A stretch of DNA of 61,056 bases from Bacteroidota bacterium (GTDB taxonomy: Bacteria; Bacteroidota; Bacteroidia; Bacteroidales; UBA7960): positions 1 to 61,056 of the forward strand of contig REDJ01000113.1 in NCBI GenBank assembly GCA_007693555.1, given 5' to 3'. Position numbers and translations under genes: made by a program. A model generated the notes under the pieces. The model saw only the letters and a program-made list of their open reading frames with translations. It had not been told where the DNA came from and made no database searches. The number at the start of each line of letters is the position of its first letter. Position 1 is the first letter of the stretch. Below, piece by piece: positions 53,243 through 61,056 of the stretch.

Positions 53243-55315
53243 ATGTTTTCGAAAACTGACCTTGACTTAAAGTATCATAAAGTGTTTAAAAAGAAATATC
53301 TGATTTTTTTGTTAGGAGTCATATTTCCGTTTCAGATGGAATTGACAGCCCAGGAGTCTCCTCCGGTAGTTAACCGCTCCGAAACTATACAGGTGGTGGA
53401 TGGCAAAGAATATTTTTTTCATGCTGTCCTGCAGGGGCAAACCCTGTTTTCCATTGCCCGGGCTTATGGTGTATCCATTGAAGATATAGTTAATGCGAAC
53501 CCCGAACTCAGAGAGCAGGAGCTTCGTTTTGACCAAATCATAAAAATTCCTGTGAGGCAACATGAGGACCCAAGGCCGGCTGCTACCACCATAAAAGAAA
53601 CCACCTGGATTGAGCACCAGGTGAGAAGAAGAGAAACTGTATATGGTATTTCGCGCCAATATGACATTACACAGGAACAATTACTGCAAAACAATCCGCA
53701 TGCCCGAACAGGGCTGCGTCCAAACATGATCCTCAGAATCCCACGTCAGGTTGAGCGAATTATTACTTTCACAGAATATTCAGTGCCTCCCGGACAAACA
53801 CTTTTCTCTCTTTCCAGAGAGTTTAATATTTCAATTGAGGAACTTGAAAAATATAATCCTGAACTGAAAGAAGGTCTGAAGGCAGGTCAAACAATAAGAA
53901 TTCCCGCAGCTCCGGCTAAAGATCAGCAACCACCCTTTGTGGTAACTGAACAACCTGCCCAAATCATACACGATTATACTCCAATGCCTGATATAACTGA
54001 TGAGTATTGCAATGATCCTGTGCTGAAAGAATCTTATAATGTTGCTCTGCTTATTCCTCTTTATCTGGAAATAATCCATGAAGAACCGGAAGAGTTAACT
54101 GACCCCAGGCATCCTTCCTTTACATTTATGGAGTATTATCAAGGAATGCTTATTGCGATGGATTCTATAAGAAAAATGGGTGCCGATATCAGGTTGACAG
54201 TTTATGATGTTTGTAATAAGCCGGAGAAAGCACGTGCCGTATTGAGAAAGCCTGAGATGCGCAATATGGATTTGATAATCGGACCGTTTTATCCTGAAAC
54301 TTTGAGAATTGTTGCAGAGTTTGCCGGCAGAAATAATGTTACGGTAATATCCCCATTGCCATTGCACTGGGAGGACAATAAATTGCTTGCTTCTTTTCCC
54401 AACCTTTTTCAGGTAACTCCATCTATCCAGACCCAGATGAACGATATGGCCCTTTACGTTGCCAAAAATTATCCTGATGAAAACATTATACTGGTTCATA
54501 ATAATCAACCCGGAGTGATGCATTTGATTCAGGGATCAAAAAATGTTTTGAACAGGGAACTGAACTACCGCGAATATTATCGCGACAGTATTAATCTGGC
54601 AAAGATCAACGGTTTTTTTCTTGATGGTGTATATGTGGGAGAAAGACTCACCAATGTATATGTACTGAACGATTCATTGTTACAATCCCGACAGTTTGAC
54701 GAGCCTAGAAGTCAGTTTGAACAATACCTGAAGCGTGATAACATAAAAGAGATTATCTATGGACAGGGAGGTATGGAAAAGTTGAGAAGCCATCTGGATA
54801 CAAACAGACGCAATGTTTTGCTTAGTCTTATGGGGGGTGAAGCAATTATTTCTGACTTTACACGGCAACTCAATCAGATACGTGATACTTTTGATTTAAC
54901 AGTTTTCGGAGTACCTCAGTGGCGTGATTACCGTTCACTGGATTTTCGGGTTCTGCAAAACCTGAGAGTACATTTGTTCAAACCGGATTTTATTGATTAT
55001 GAAAATCCGAATAATATTGATTTTATCCGTCGTTTTCGACATCAAAACCATACAGAACCCGGTGAGATGGCTTTTAAGGCTGTTAGCACAGGTATGTTCT
55101 TCTTCACGGCATTAATGCAGTATGGAGCAGAATTCCCCCGTTGTATGAATCTCATTAACCAGGGAAAATCTTCAACCAGTTCTTTCTGGTTTGAAAGAGC
55201 ATATGGCCCCGATGGTGGATGGGAAAACAAACATGTTTATTTGATAAGGTATCAGAATTTCCGGCTCATTGATGTGAAAGAGGCCCAGCGAAAAGTAGCA
55301 ACGAGGAATCAGTAA
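53243..55315 (+). CDS. LysM-repeat protein fused to a periplasmic-binding-type domain
   Basis: A 690-residue exported protein. After a signal-like hydrophobic segment (YLIFLLGVIFPFQMELTAQ) come three LysM domains (about residues 50-105, 115-160 and 175-220, e.g. GQTLFSIARAYGVSIEDIVNAN), which bind peptidoglycan. The rest (about 260-690) resembles type I periplasmic-binding proteins (VALLIPLYLE, YYQGMLIAMDSIRKMGADIRLTVYD, LIIGPFYPETLRIVAEFAGRNNVTVISP), the fold used by LpoA-like cell-wall regulators and amino-acid receptors. No ABC transporter gene is adjacent, so a cell-wall sensor or activator is more likely than a nutrient receptor. Confidence 0.85.
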   Translation: MFSKTDLDLKYHKVFKKKYLIFLLGVIFPFQMELTAQESPPVVNRSETIQVVDGKEYFFHAVLQGQTLFSIARAYGVSIEDIVNANPELREQELRFDQIIKIPVRQHEDPRPAATTIKETTWIEHQVRRRETVYGISRQYDITQEQLLQNNPHARTGLRPNMILRIPRQVERIITFTEYSVPPGQTLFSLSREFNISIEELEKYNPELKEGLKAGQTIRIPAAPAKDQQPPFVVTEQPAQIIHDYTPMPDITDEYCNDPVLKESYNVALLIPLYLEIIHEEPEELTDPRHPSFTFMEYYQGMLIAMDSIRKMGADIRLTVYDVCNKPEKARAVLRKPEMRNMDLIIGPFYPETLRIVAEFAGRNNVTVISPLPLHWEDNKLLASFPNLFQVTPSIQTQMNDMALYVAKNYPDENIILVHNNQPGVMHLIQGSKNVLNRELNYREYYRDSINLAKINGFFLDGVYVGERLTNVYVLNDSLLQSRQFDEPRSQFEQYLKRDNIKEIIYGQGGMEKLRSHLDTNRRNVLLSLMGGEAIISDFTRQLNQIRDTFDLTVFGVPQWRDYRSLDFRVLQNLRVHLFKPDFIDYENPNNIDFIRRFRHQNHTEPGEMAFKAVSTGMFFFTALMQYGAEFPRCMNLINQGKSSTSSFWFERAYGPDGGWENKHVYLIRYQNFRLIDVKEAQRKVATRNQ

Positions 55316-55330
55316 TAACTGCTCATAGTA

Positions 55331-55990
55331 CTACCTTAAATCAATAACATCTATATCATCAGGAAAATCTCCTTTGTTAAAGACAAACAGATTGTCATTC
55401 AGACTATGATTTGTTCTTACATTATCCAGAGTATAGGTGTAAGTACCTCCGTGGCGGTCATATGCTGTAGTAAAAACAATCATTTGATCGCTGGCATTTA
55501 AAGCAACCCGGTACTTGAAAAATGATTGAGGGGTAACGGGTATCAAATCAATAATATCAACAGTTTTGCCCTGGAAATTTTCCTGGCGAATAAATTTACC
55601 CCTGTATTCTGTCTCAAAGTTTTCAAGCAAGGCAGTGGGGGTGAGGCCACCTTCCATGTTTTCTACATAATTGATATGAATTTCATAGAAATCATCAATG
55701 TAATTCCATACGGTTTCTCCATCAGAGATGAAAATATTATCACCCAGGACCATCCTGTATTTATCGTCTTTTGAGTAGATTTTTCCAGTCATTTCTTCTT
55801 CAACACCCATAGTAGTATTTTCCATTCTGTAGCTGAAATCCACCTCCATGGATATGAAAGATTTGAGCCTTTCACTGGCTTTTTTCAGGAGTTCTGTTGC
55901 AATTTGTTCAGCCCTCGGTTCGTGAGCTGTTTGCGAAATAACTGTGTGAGGAATAATGAATGCTGCTAAAATGAGAATTTGCTTTATCAT
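55331..55990 (-). CDS. LolA-like outer-membrane lipoprotein carrier protein
   Basis: A 219-residue exported protein with a signal peptide (ILILAAFIIPHTVISQ) and the beta-rich LolA fold: DFSYRMENTTMGVEEEMTGKIYSKDDKYRMVLGDNIFISDGETVWNY-type strands, then the GKTVDIIDLIPV and TTAYDRHGGTYTYTLDNV strands. LolA carries lipoproteins across the periplasm; several predicted lipoproteins in this window would need it. Convergent with the LysM gene (15 bp apart). FtsK lies upstream on the same strand, with a repeat copy between them. Confidence 0.85.
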   Translation of the reverse strand: MIKQILILAAFIIPHTVISQTAHEPRAEQIATELLKKASERLKSFISMEVDFSYRMENTTMGVEEEMTGKIYSKDDKYRMVLGDNIFISDGETVWNYIDDFYEIHINYVENMEGGLTPTALLENFETEYRGKFIRQENFQGKTVDIIDLIPVTPQSFFKYRVALNASDQMIVFTTAYDRHGGTYTYTLDNVRTNHSLNDNLFVFNKGDFPDDIDVIDLR

Positions 55991-56052
55991 ATTTGAATTT
56001 TTTAATTGATTTGATGAATTAGTTTGTTTTCAGATTAGCTTCGCTTAAAGGA

Positions 56053-56097
56053 CTGTCATGCTGAGCAAAGCGAAGCATCTCGTTGTTTTACCTGACA
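56053..56097 (+). repeat. Right-half copy of the MITE-like element
   Basis: Matches 51515-51559 at 43 of 45 positions, including the core CTGTCATGCTGAGCAAAGCG and a one-mismatch right end (TTTTACCTGACA). The left half is absent, so this is a truncated copy. It lies between lolA and ftsK. Confidence 0.8.
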
Positions 56098-56183
56098 ATG
56101 TTGATGAACGTATCAAACCCATAACAGAATTATTGGAAAACTATTTTGTCAGGGTTAAGATATTTTGAATTCGGTCTCCGGAC

Positions 56184-58730
56184 TTATTTATCATTTCTCA
56201 AAATTTGTTCCAAAGTCATTTCGTCCTTAATCTTGACTTCTCTGGCCTTACTTCCCTCGAAAGGTCCGACAATGCCGGCAGCTTCCAACTGGTCAATGAT
56301 TCGCCCTGCGCGGTTATAACCCAGTTTGAGTTTTCTCTGCAGAAGTGATGTGGAGCCCTGTTGTGTTGCCACAATTACCCTTGCAGCATCTTCAAATAAC
56401 TCATCGCGTTCAGAGGGGTCAAAATCTTCCATTTCACCGCTCTCCTCATCGGCAAATTCAGGCAAAAGGAATGCATCCGGGTAGGCCCTCTGTGAGCCGA
56501 TATATTCTGTTAATCTTTCAATTTCGGGAGTATCAATAAAAGCACATTGCAATCGTATCAAATCACTGCCCGTTGACAGGAGCATATCGCCCCTTCCAAT
56601 GAGCTGATCGGCTCCTCCGCTATCAAGAATAGTGCGGGAATCAATTTTGGAAATTACCCGAAATGCAACCCTTGCGGGGAAATTCGCTTTGATCATACCC
56701 GTAATAATATTTACGGAAGGTCTTTGGGTAGCAATGACAAGATGAATTCCCACGGCGCGCGCAAGCTGGGCCAAACGGGCAATGGGAAGCTCCAATTCCT
56801 TGCCTGCAGTCATGATTAAATCTGCAAACTCGTCAATGAAAAGAATTATGTAGGGCATAAATTTGTGCCCTTCGTTGGGATTAAGCCTGCGACTGATAAA
56901 TTTGGCGTTGTATTCTTTGATGTTTCTTACCTGTGCATCTTTCAGTAAATTATAGCGATCATCCATTTCAATGCAAAGGGAATTGAGTGTGCGAACAACC
57001 TTCCTTGTATCAGTTACAATGGCTTCCTCGGAGTCAGGTAGTTTTGCAAGATAATGACGCTCAATTTTGGAAAACAGGTTCAATTCAACCTTTTTAGGGT
57101 CGATCAGCACAAATTTTACGTAAGCAGGATGTTTTTTGTACAGAATTGAGGCAAGTATGGCGTTCAATCCAACTGACTTACCCTGTCCGGTAGCACCCGC
57201 CATAAGCAGGTGGGGCATACGCGTAAGGTCAGCAATAAAGGTTTCGTTGGCGATGGTTTTTCCTAATCCGATGGGCAGCTCAAATCCTGAGTTTTTATAT
57301 TTTTCGCTTTCAAGGATACTCTTCATAGACACTATTTCCGGCTTGCTGTTGGGTACCTCTATACCAATGGTGCCGCGGCCTGGAATGGGTGCAATGATAC
57401 GAATGCCCAACGCAGAAAGGCTCAGTGCGATATCATCCTCCAGGTTTCTTATCTTACTGATCCTGACACCTGCTGCGGGTACAATTTCATAAAGCGTCAC
57501 GGTGGGGCCGATAGTAGCTTTAATCTTATCAATCTGAATGGAATAATTTTGAAGCGTATCAAGAATTTTATTTTTATTGGCTTCCAGTTCTTCTTTGTCA
57601 ACTCTTATGGTATTGCTGCCATAATCATCCAGTAAGTCAAGCGGGGGCAGCTTATAATGAGGCAAATCAAGGGTGGGATCGTAATCACCCAGTTCTTTCA
57701 GGCGCTCTTCATCCGTTTTAACAGAAGAAGGATCTTCGATGGGCTGATAGTTGCTGTTACTTATTTTGTTTCCGTCAGCTATTTCAATTTCAAAGTCTGG
57801 ATCAGGTTTTCTTTCACCGGAATCTTCTGCATTTTTTAAATTTTTACTCTCCGAAACATCATATTCCAAAAATTCTCCTTTCTCTTCTTTTTGGCGTATC
57901 CTGCTTAAAATATCAGATTCTGATTCGGTGCTCTCTTCATCATGCGGATTTAAAAATTCATTTTCATCATCAGAAAAATCTATCACATTGCTGATTTCCT
58001 CAGAAGCATCATCGCCGGGCTCGGCTGTTTTCTCATCCACCCCTGTTTTTTGCGTTTTAAACTTGTCGGTTAGCCTCCTGAAATGATAGGCATTAAGATT
58101 GTAAACAAGGATTAGAAAACTGGCAAGGGCAAACAGAATAATAAAGCCTGTTCCGATCTTTCCAAAAATACCATTGAGCCAAAGATTGCTCTGATAACCA
58201 AAAGTTCCTCCCAGCAAAAGACCATCACCTTGCGTGAATATAAAACCAAATGCAATAGAAAACCAGATAATTGCAAAGAAGCTGTATCGGATAGTTTTCC
58301 ATACCGGCAATATGGAAAGGCTTGTTAAAAGCCTGAAGCCTCCCACAAAAAGCATAAGCGGAAAAAGAAATGAAGAAATACCAAACCACTTTTTAATAAA
58401 TAGATGTGCTGTTATTGCGCCCAGCCGCCCCATCAGGTTTTGCGCCTTTATTTCAGTGTCGGTTAACAGCTCAATATTAAATGTGCGGTCATCAATCAGA
58501 CTGTCATCCGCTTTCCAGTTTACCAGGTAAGAGCTGAAGGATAAAAAAAGATACAGAGAGGTGATAACCAGCAGCAGACCAACGATCTTACGAAGCCTTT
58601 GGTCTTTGAATGATGCAAAAAATTTTTTTAAAGAAAATTCATTGCCCTTCAGGTCATCTTTTTTTGATTTTTCACCGTTTGATTTGGGTTTGAAAATATT
58701 CTTCGTTTGATTATTCTTCTTTTTTCGCAT
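56184..58730 (-). CDS. ftsK: DNA translocase FtsK
   Basis: A cell-division DNA pump, 848 residues. Four or five N-terminal helices (about 45-215) anchor it at the septum; a charged linker (about 235-390) leads to the RecA-like motor with Walker A GATGQGKSVG and Walker B ILFIDEFADL, and to the gamma domain (LLQRKLKLGYNRAGRIIDQLEAAGIVG), which recognises polar KOPS-like sequences. I chose ATG 58730 (MRKKKNNQT); an ATG at 58742 would add four residues. Together with topoisomerase IV and ParAB in this window it serves chromosome segregation. Two -7 boxes lie 27-44 bp upstream. Confidence 0.95.
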   Translation of the reverse strand: MRKKKNNQTKNIFKPKSNGEKSKKDDLKGNEFSLKKFFASFKDQRLRKIVGLLLVITSLYLFLSFSSYLVNWKADDSLIDDRTFNIELLTDTEIKAQNLMGRLGAITAHLFIKKWFGISSFLFPLMLFVGGFRLLTSLSILPVWKTIRYSFFAIIWFSIAFGFIFTQGDGLLLGGTFGYQSNLWLNGIFGKIGTGFIILFALASFLILVYNLNAYHFRRLTDKFKTQKTGVDEKTAEPGDDASEEISNVIDFSDDENEFLNPHDEESTESESDILSRIRQKEEKGEFLEYDVSESKNLKNAEDSGERKPDPDFEIEIADGNKISNSNYQPIEDPSSVKTDEERLKELGDYDPTLDLPHYKLPPLDLLDDYGSNTIRVDKEELEANKNKILDTLQNYSIQIDKIKATIGPTVTLYEIVPAAGVRISKIRNLEDDIALSLSALGIRIIAPIPGRGTIGIEVPNSKPEIVSMKSILESEKYKNSGFELPIGLGKTIANETFIADLTRMPHLLMAGATGQGKSVGLNAILASILYKKHPAYVKFVLIDPKKVELNLFSKIERHYLAKLPDSEEAIVTDTRKVVRTLNSLCIEMDDRYNLLKDAQVRNIKEYNAKFISRRLNPNEGHKFMPYIILFIDEFADLIMTAGKELELPIARLAQLARAVGIHLVIATQRPSVNIITGMIKANFPARVAFRVISKIDSRTILDSGGADQLIGRGDMLLSTGSDLIRLQCAFIDTPEIERLTEYIGSQRAYPDAFLLPEFADEESGEMEDFDPSERDELFEDAARVIVATQQGSTSLLQRKLKLGYNRAGRIIDQLEAAGIVGPFEGSKAREVKIKDEMTLEQILRNDK

Positions 58731-58756
58731 TGTTTCCCACATTACTTTTCACAAAC

Positions 58757-58774
58757 GCAAAATTAGCAAAACTA
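58757..58774 (-). promoter_or_regulatory. Two adjacent -7 boxes upstream of ftsK
   Basis: On the minus strand TAATTTTGC (58757-58765) and TAGTTTTGC (58766-58774), both fitting TAnnTTTGC, side by side. No -33 TTG at normal spacing for either. Confidence 0.4.
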
Positions 58775-58850
58775 TTGCAATTATTTGAATGCAGGCCGGT
58801 TTGAAAAAGGTTCGAAACATTAAATCTATGAACGATTTAATTTGCTCCAA

Positions 58851-59003
58851 AACCTTATTACCTTAGTAACCTGAGTTGCAACGTCAAAATTTAACCTTAT
58901 TACCTTATTAAATTCCTGATATTGTTGCATAATAACAGAGCCAATAAGGTAATAAGGTTCGAGATGGTTTCTTTCAATCTTAATTACTAAGGTAATAAGG
59001 TTA
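58851..59003. repeat. Nested inverted repeat with four AACCTTATTACCTTA copies
   Basis: Outer pair: AACCTTATTACCTTAGTAA (58851-58869) and its exact 19 bp reverse complement (58985-59003). Inner pair: AACCTTATTACCTTATT (58893-58909) and its exact 17 bp reverse complement (58943-58959). Spacing between outer and inner copies is 23 and 25 bp, so each arm is about 60 bp and the central loop is 33 bp. The four copies share AACCTTATTACCTTA. Confidence 0.85.
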
Positions 59004-59015
59004 AAATTGGAATCA

Positions 59016-59051
59016 CTGTTGTCCGATAAAAAATAAAGTTTTGCCGGACAG
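59016..59051. repeat. Minimal palindromic copy of the TGTCCGGTAAAA element family
   Basis: ACTGTTGTCCGATAAAAAAT... TGTCCGATAAAA and TTTTGCCGGACA face each other (10 of 12 complementary) across only 7 bp. Its first 32 bases match 51395-51426 (ACTGTTGTCCGGTAAAAAAT and onward) with few changes. Confidence 0.6.
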
Positions 59052-59149
59052 CACTTATCTCCAAAAATGAAAAACAATTATCTTTAACACTTCTTTTTTT
59101 GGGTATATAATCTTTAATCTAATTGAGCGTTGAATTATATTTGAAAAAT

Positions 59150-60487
59150 ATGAATAACAGAAAGATAGTTTTTTGGTCGGTTACTGTGTCCCTGGGAGGT
59201 TTTCTTTTTGGTTTTGATACAGCTTTGATATCAGGTGTAGAGGGAACAGTTCAGCAGTTATGGAGCCTGAGTGATGCCATGACAGGTCAGCTGGTTGCTA
59301 TGGCATTGTATGGTACAATTATCGGGGCCATATTCGGAGGAATGCCTGCTCAGTATATGGGCAGGAAAAAGACTTTGTATTTCATTGCAGCCATTTACCT
59401 TTTTTCTGCATTGGGTTCGGCACTGGCACCCGATATTAGCTGGCTGATGTTTTTCCGGTTTTTTGGAGGTCTTAGTGTTGGTGCATCTTCCGTTGTGGCA
59501 CCCATGTATATTGCAGAAATTTCTCCCGGACATAAACGGGGAAGACTTACCGCCCTTTTTCAGTTCAACATTGTTTTTGGAATTCTGATAGCCTATTTTT
59601 CCAATTGGCTCATAGGGATTGGGTCTCCGGATGCCTGGCGCTGGATGCTGGGGGTTGAGGCATTTCCTGCTCTGCTTTTCCTGATACTGGTTTATTTTGT
59701 TCCGGAAAGTCCCCGTTGGCTGGTATTACGAAAAAATGATATGGAGGAGGCCTTGCGCATCCTTGCTATCATTGACCCTGTAAATGCAGAGCAATCGCTG
59801 GAAGAAATCAGGAAGGGTGCCATAAAAAAAGAGAGAGCCGGATTAAGGGAATTTTTTTCAGGAATATACCGGTTCCCAATTCTACTTGCCTTCCTTTTTG
59901 CGTTTTTCAACCAGGTTTCAGGCATCAATGCTGTAATTTATTATGCACCCCGAATATTTGAAGCTTCAGGTATGGGAGTTAGTTCGGCCTTGCTGTCCTC
60001 AGTTGGAATCGGTCTTACGAACTTACTTTTTACCATACTGGGTATGGCTTTAATTGACCGAATGGGAAGGAGATTTTTGATGTATGTAGGTTCTTTCGGA
60101 TATATCATTTCCCTTGGTATGGTTGCCTGGGTGTTTTCTGCTGATAATTTGAATACCGGCCTTCTCTTGCCCGTATTATTGTTTGTTTTTATTGCAGCCC
60201 ATGCCATAGGGCAGGGTGCTGTGATATGGGTTTTTATTTCAGAAATTTTTCCCAATCGGGTACGTTCCTGGGGGAATTCGCTGGGAAGTACAACCCATTG
60301 GTTATTTGCAGCAATTATTGCAGGTAATTTCCCGTGGTTTGCAGGAAAATTCGGGCAGGCACCTATTTTCGGATTTTTTGCTATCATGATGGTATTGCAA
60401 TTGCTGTTTGTGTGGAAAATCATGCCCGAGACAAAAGGCTCATCACTGGAGCATATTGAGCAAAAAATGATAAAAAGAAAAGATTAA
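59150..60487 (+). CDS. MFS sugar-porter family transporter
   Basis: A 445-residue inner-membrane symporter or facilitator with 12 predicted helices. Sugar-porter signatures are all present: GGFLFGFDTALISGVEG in helix 1, GRKKTLYF in loop 2-3, PESPRWLV after helix 6, QVSGINAVIYYAPRIFE in helix 7, DRMGRRFLM and PETKGSSLEHIE near the end. This matches xylose/arabinose/glucose proton symporters. The frame is open from a TTG at 59123; the ATG at 59150 is the natural start. It is directly followed by the permease gene (the ATG abuts the stop). Confidence 0.92.
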   Translation: MNNRKIVFWSVTVSLGGFLFGFDTALISGVEGTVQQLWSLSDAMTGQLVAMALYGTIIGAIFGGMPAQYMGRKKTLYFIAAIYLFSALGSALAPDISWLMFFRFFGGLSVGASSVVAPMYIAEISPGHKRGRLTALFQFNIVFGILIAYFSNWLIGIGSPDAWRWMLGVEAFPALLFLILVYFVPESPRWLVLRKNDMEEALRILAIIDPVNAEQSLEEIRKGAIKKERAGLREFFSGIYRFPILLAFLFAFFNQVSGINAVIYYAPRIFEASGMGVSSALLSSVGIGLTNLLFTILGMALIDRMGRRFLMYVGSFGYIISLGMVAWVFSADNLNTGLLLPVLLFVFIAAHAIGQGAVIWVFISEIFPNRVRSWGNSLGSTTHWLFAAIIAGNFPWFAGKFGQAPIFGFFAIMMVLQLLFVWKIMPETKGSSLEHIEQKMIKRKD

Positions 60488-61056
60488 ATGTCAGATGGAC
60501 TACTTGGGCTGCTGGCTGCATTGCCCATCATTGTGATTTTCGTTTTGATGGTGGTATTGCGTCAGCCTGCTACCAAAGCCATGCCCGTTGCCTTTTTATT
60601 TACACTGTTACTTGCCGTTTTTATCTGGAATACACACTGGAACTGGGTTGCAGCAGCCTCACTCAACGGTGTGGTGATTGCATTCAAAATATTACTTATA
60701 GTATTTGGTGCCCTTACTCTTTTATTTACCCTTCGCGAAAGCGGTGCAATTGCAACCATCAACCGGGGTTTTACAAACATTTCTCCTGATAAACGTGTAC
60801 AGGCTATCATAATTACCTGGCTGTTTGGCAGCTTCCTGGAGGGCGCCGCCGGTTTTGGCACACCTGCAGCAATTACAGCTCCCCTGTTGTTATCTCTTGG
60901 ATTTCCTGCACTGGCCGCAGTTATGGTTGCACTAATAGCAAACAGTACCGCTGTTTCCTTTGGTGCCGTGGGTACTCCTACAATCATAGGCGTTGGTACC
61001 AGCCTTGACCTGCCTGATGTTCAGCAGGCACTTGCTGATGGGGGTGTAACCTATGC
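60488..61056 (+). CDS. L-lactate permease (LctP family), 5' part
   Basis: The first 189 residues of a multi-helix permease; the rest is beyond the window. Strong family motifs: [24 protein letters not shown] and [19 protein letters not shown], the discontinuous loops that bind lactate or glycolate in LctP/LldP/GlcA. Typical full length is about 550 residues. The ATG immediately follows the TAA of the sugar transporter gene (TAAATG), so the two are probably co-transcribed; the pairing of sugar uptake with lactate transport suggests fermentation or lactate use. Confidence 0.9.
   Translation, partial: MSDGLLGLLAALPIIVIFVLMVVLRQPATKAMPVAFLFTLLLAVFIWNTHWNWVAAASLNGVVIAFKILLIVFGALTLLFTLRESGAIATINRGFTNISPDKRVQAIIITWLFGSFLEGAAGFGTPAAITAPLLLSLGFPALAAVMVALIANSTAVSFGAVGTPTIIGVGTSLDLPDVQQALADGGVTY

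Larger units (their letters stand above)
58743..59149. other. 407 bp divergent region with nested inverted repeats
   Basis: Between ftsK (minus) and the MFS transporter gene (plus). It contains the ftsK -7 boxes, the nested inverted repeat at 58851-59003 and the mini-element at 59016-59051, then about 100 bp of AT-rich leader before the transporter gene. The minus-strand ORF that spans the repeats has no recognisable protein features and is rejected. Confidence 0.7.

Noticed and set aside
58826-59077. 83-residue minus-strand ORF over the nested inverted repeat
   Set aside because: It is produced by reading through the palindromic repeats and the element copy; no recognisable domain.
1-61056. 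CRISPR array, tRNA/rRNA genes, prophage or intact IS element
   Set aside because: None seen by reading; the repeats present are short, irregularly spaced or palindromic, and no transposase, integrase or Cas-like protein is encoded.

Overview
The window is chromosomal DNA of a Bacteroidota bacterium, most likely from the Bacteroidales/Marinilabiliales side of the phylum; I cannot name a genus. The evidence is the AT-rich sequence, -7 promoter boxes of the TAnnTTTGC type, two large secreted proteases with type IX secretion (T9SS) C-terminal sorting domains, a PorQ gene, and typical Bacteroidota families and gene orders: nusB-DUF1573-yajC-YbbR-coaE, parA-parB-DUF5683-dapB-lepB, DUF5723, DUF3276 and BatA. 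No rRNA, tRNA, CRISPR array, phage or intact insertion sequence was seen. Most of the window is ordinary core genome with dense genes.

Layout. 1-10 kb: the end of a dockerin-like protein, an M28 peptidase lipoprotein, a TspO-like membrane protein, a DUF5723 protein and a complete RND efflux operon (adaptor, pump, outer-membrane channel). 10-21 kb: two T9SS-exported subtilisin-like proteases on opposite strands, with lipoate ligase and a DEAD-box helicase between them; the gaps here are full of repeats and hairpins. 21-32 kb: BatA-like protein, topoisomerase IV subunit A, flavodiiron protein, a lipoprotein, ruvX, peptide deformylase, an M16 peptidase and an O-methyltransferase. 32-39 kb, minus strand: ispH, porQ, universal stress protein, coaE, YbbR-like protein, yajC, DUF1573 protein and nusB. 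39-45 kb, plus strand: DUF3276 protein, parA, parB, DUF5683 protein, dapB and lepB. 45-61 kb: a PLP-dependent decarboxylase of the arginine/diaminopimelate type; a HlyD-VTC-DUF4956 operon; a membrane-anchored metal-binding protein; YggS; guaA; a LysM/binding-protein fusion; lolA; ftsK; a sugar-porter MFS transporter; and the start of an L-lactate permease.

How the genes work together. PorQ is part of the machinery that exports and anchors proteins with T9SS tails, and two such proteins are encoded nearby. YajC, LepB and LolA serve protein export and envelope lipoprotein traffic. ParA/ParB and FtsK act in chromosome segregation, together with topoisomerase IV. The flavodiiron protein points to an anaerobic or microaerobic life that needs O2 or NO detoxification.

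The least explained parts are (i) the three-gene operon at 47.1-49.7 kb, which pairs a VTC-type polyphosphate polymerase with a DUF4956 membrane protein and a HlyD-like adaptor; (ii) a family of small elements with TGTCCGGTAAAA ends, one of which lies directly upstream of guaA; and (iii) a nested inverted repeat between ftsK and the sugar transporter gene.
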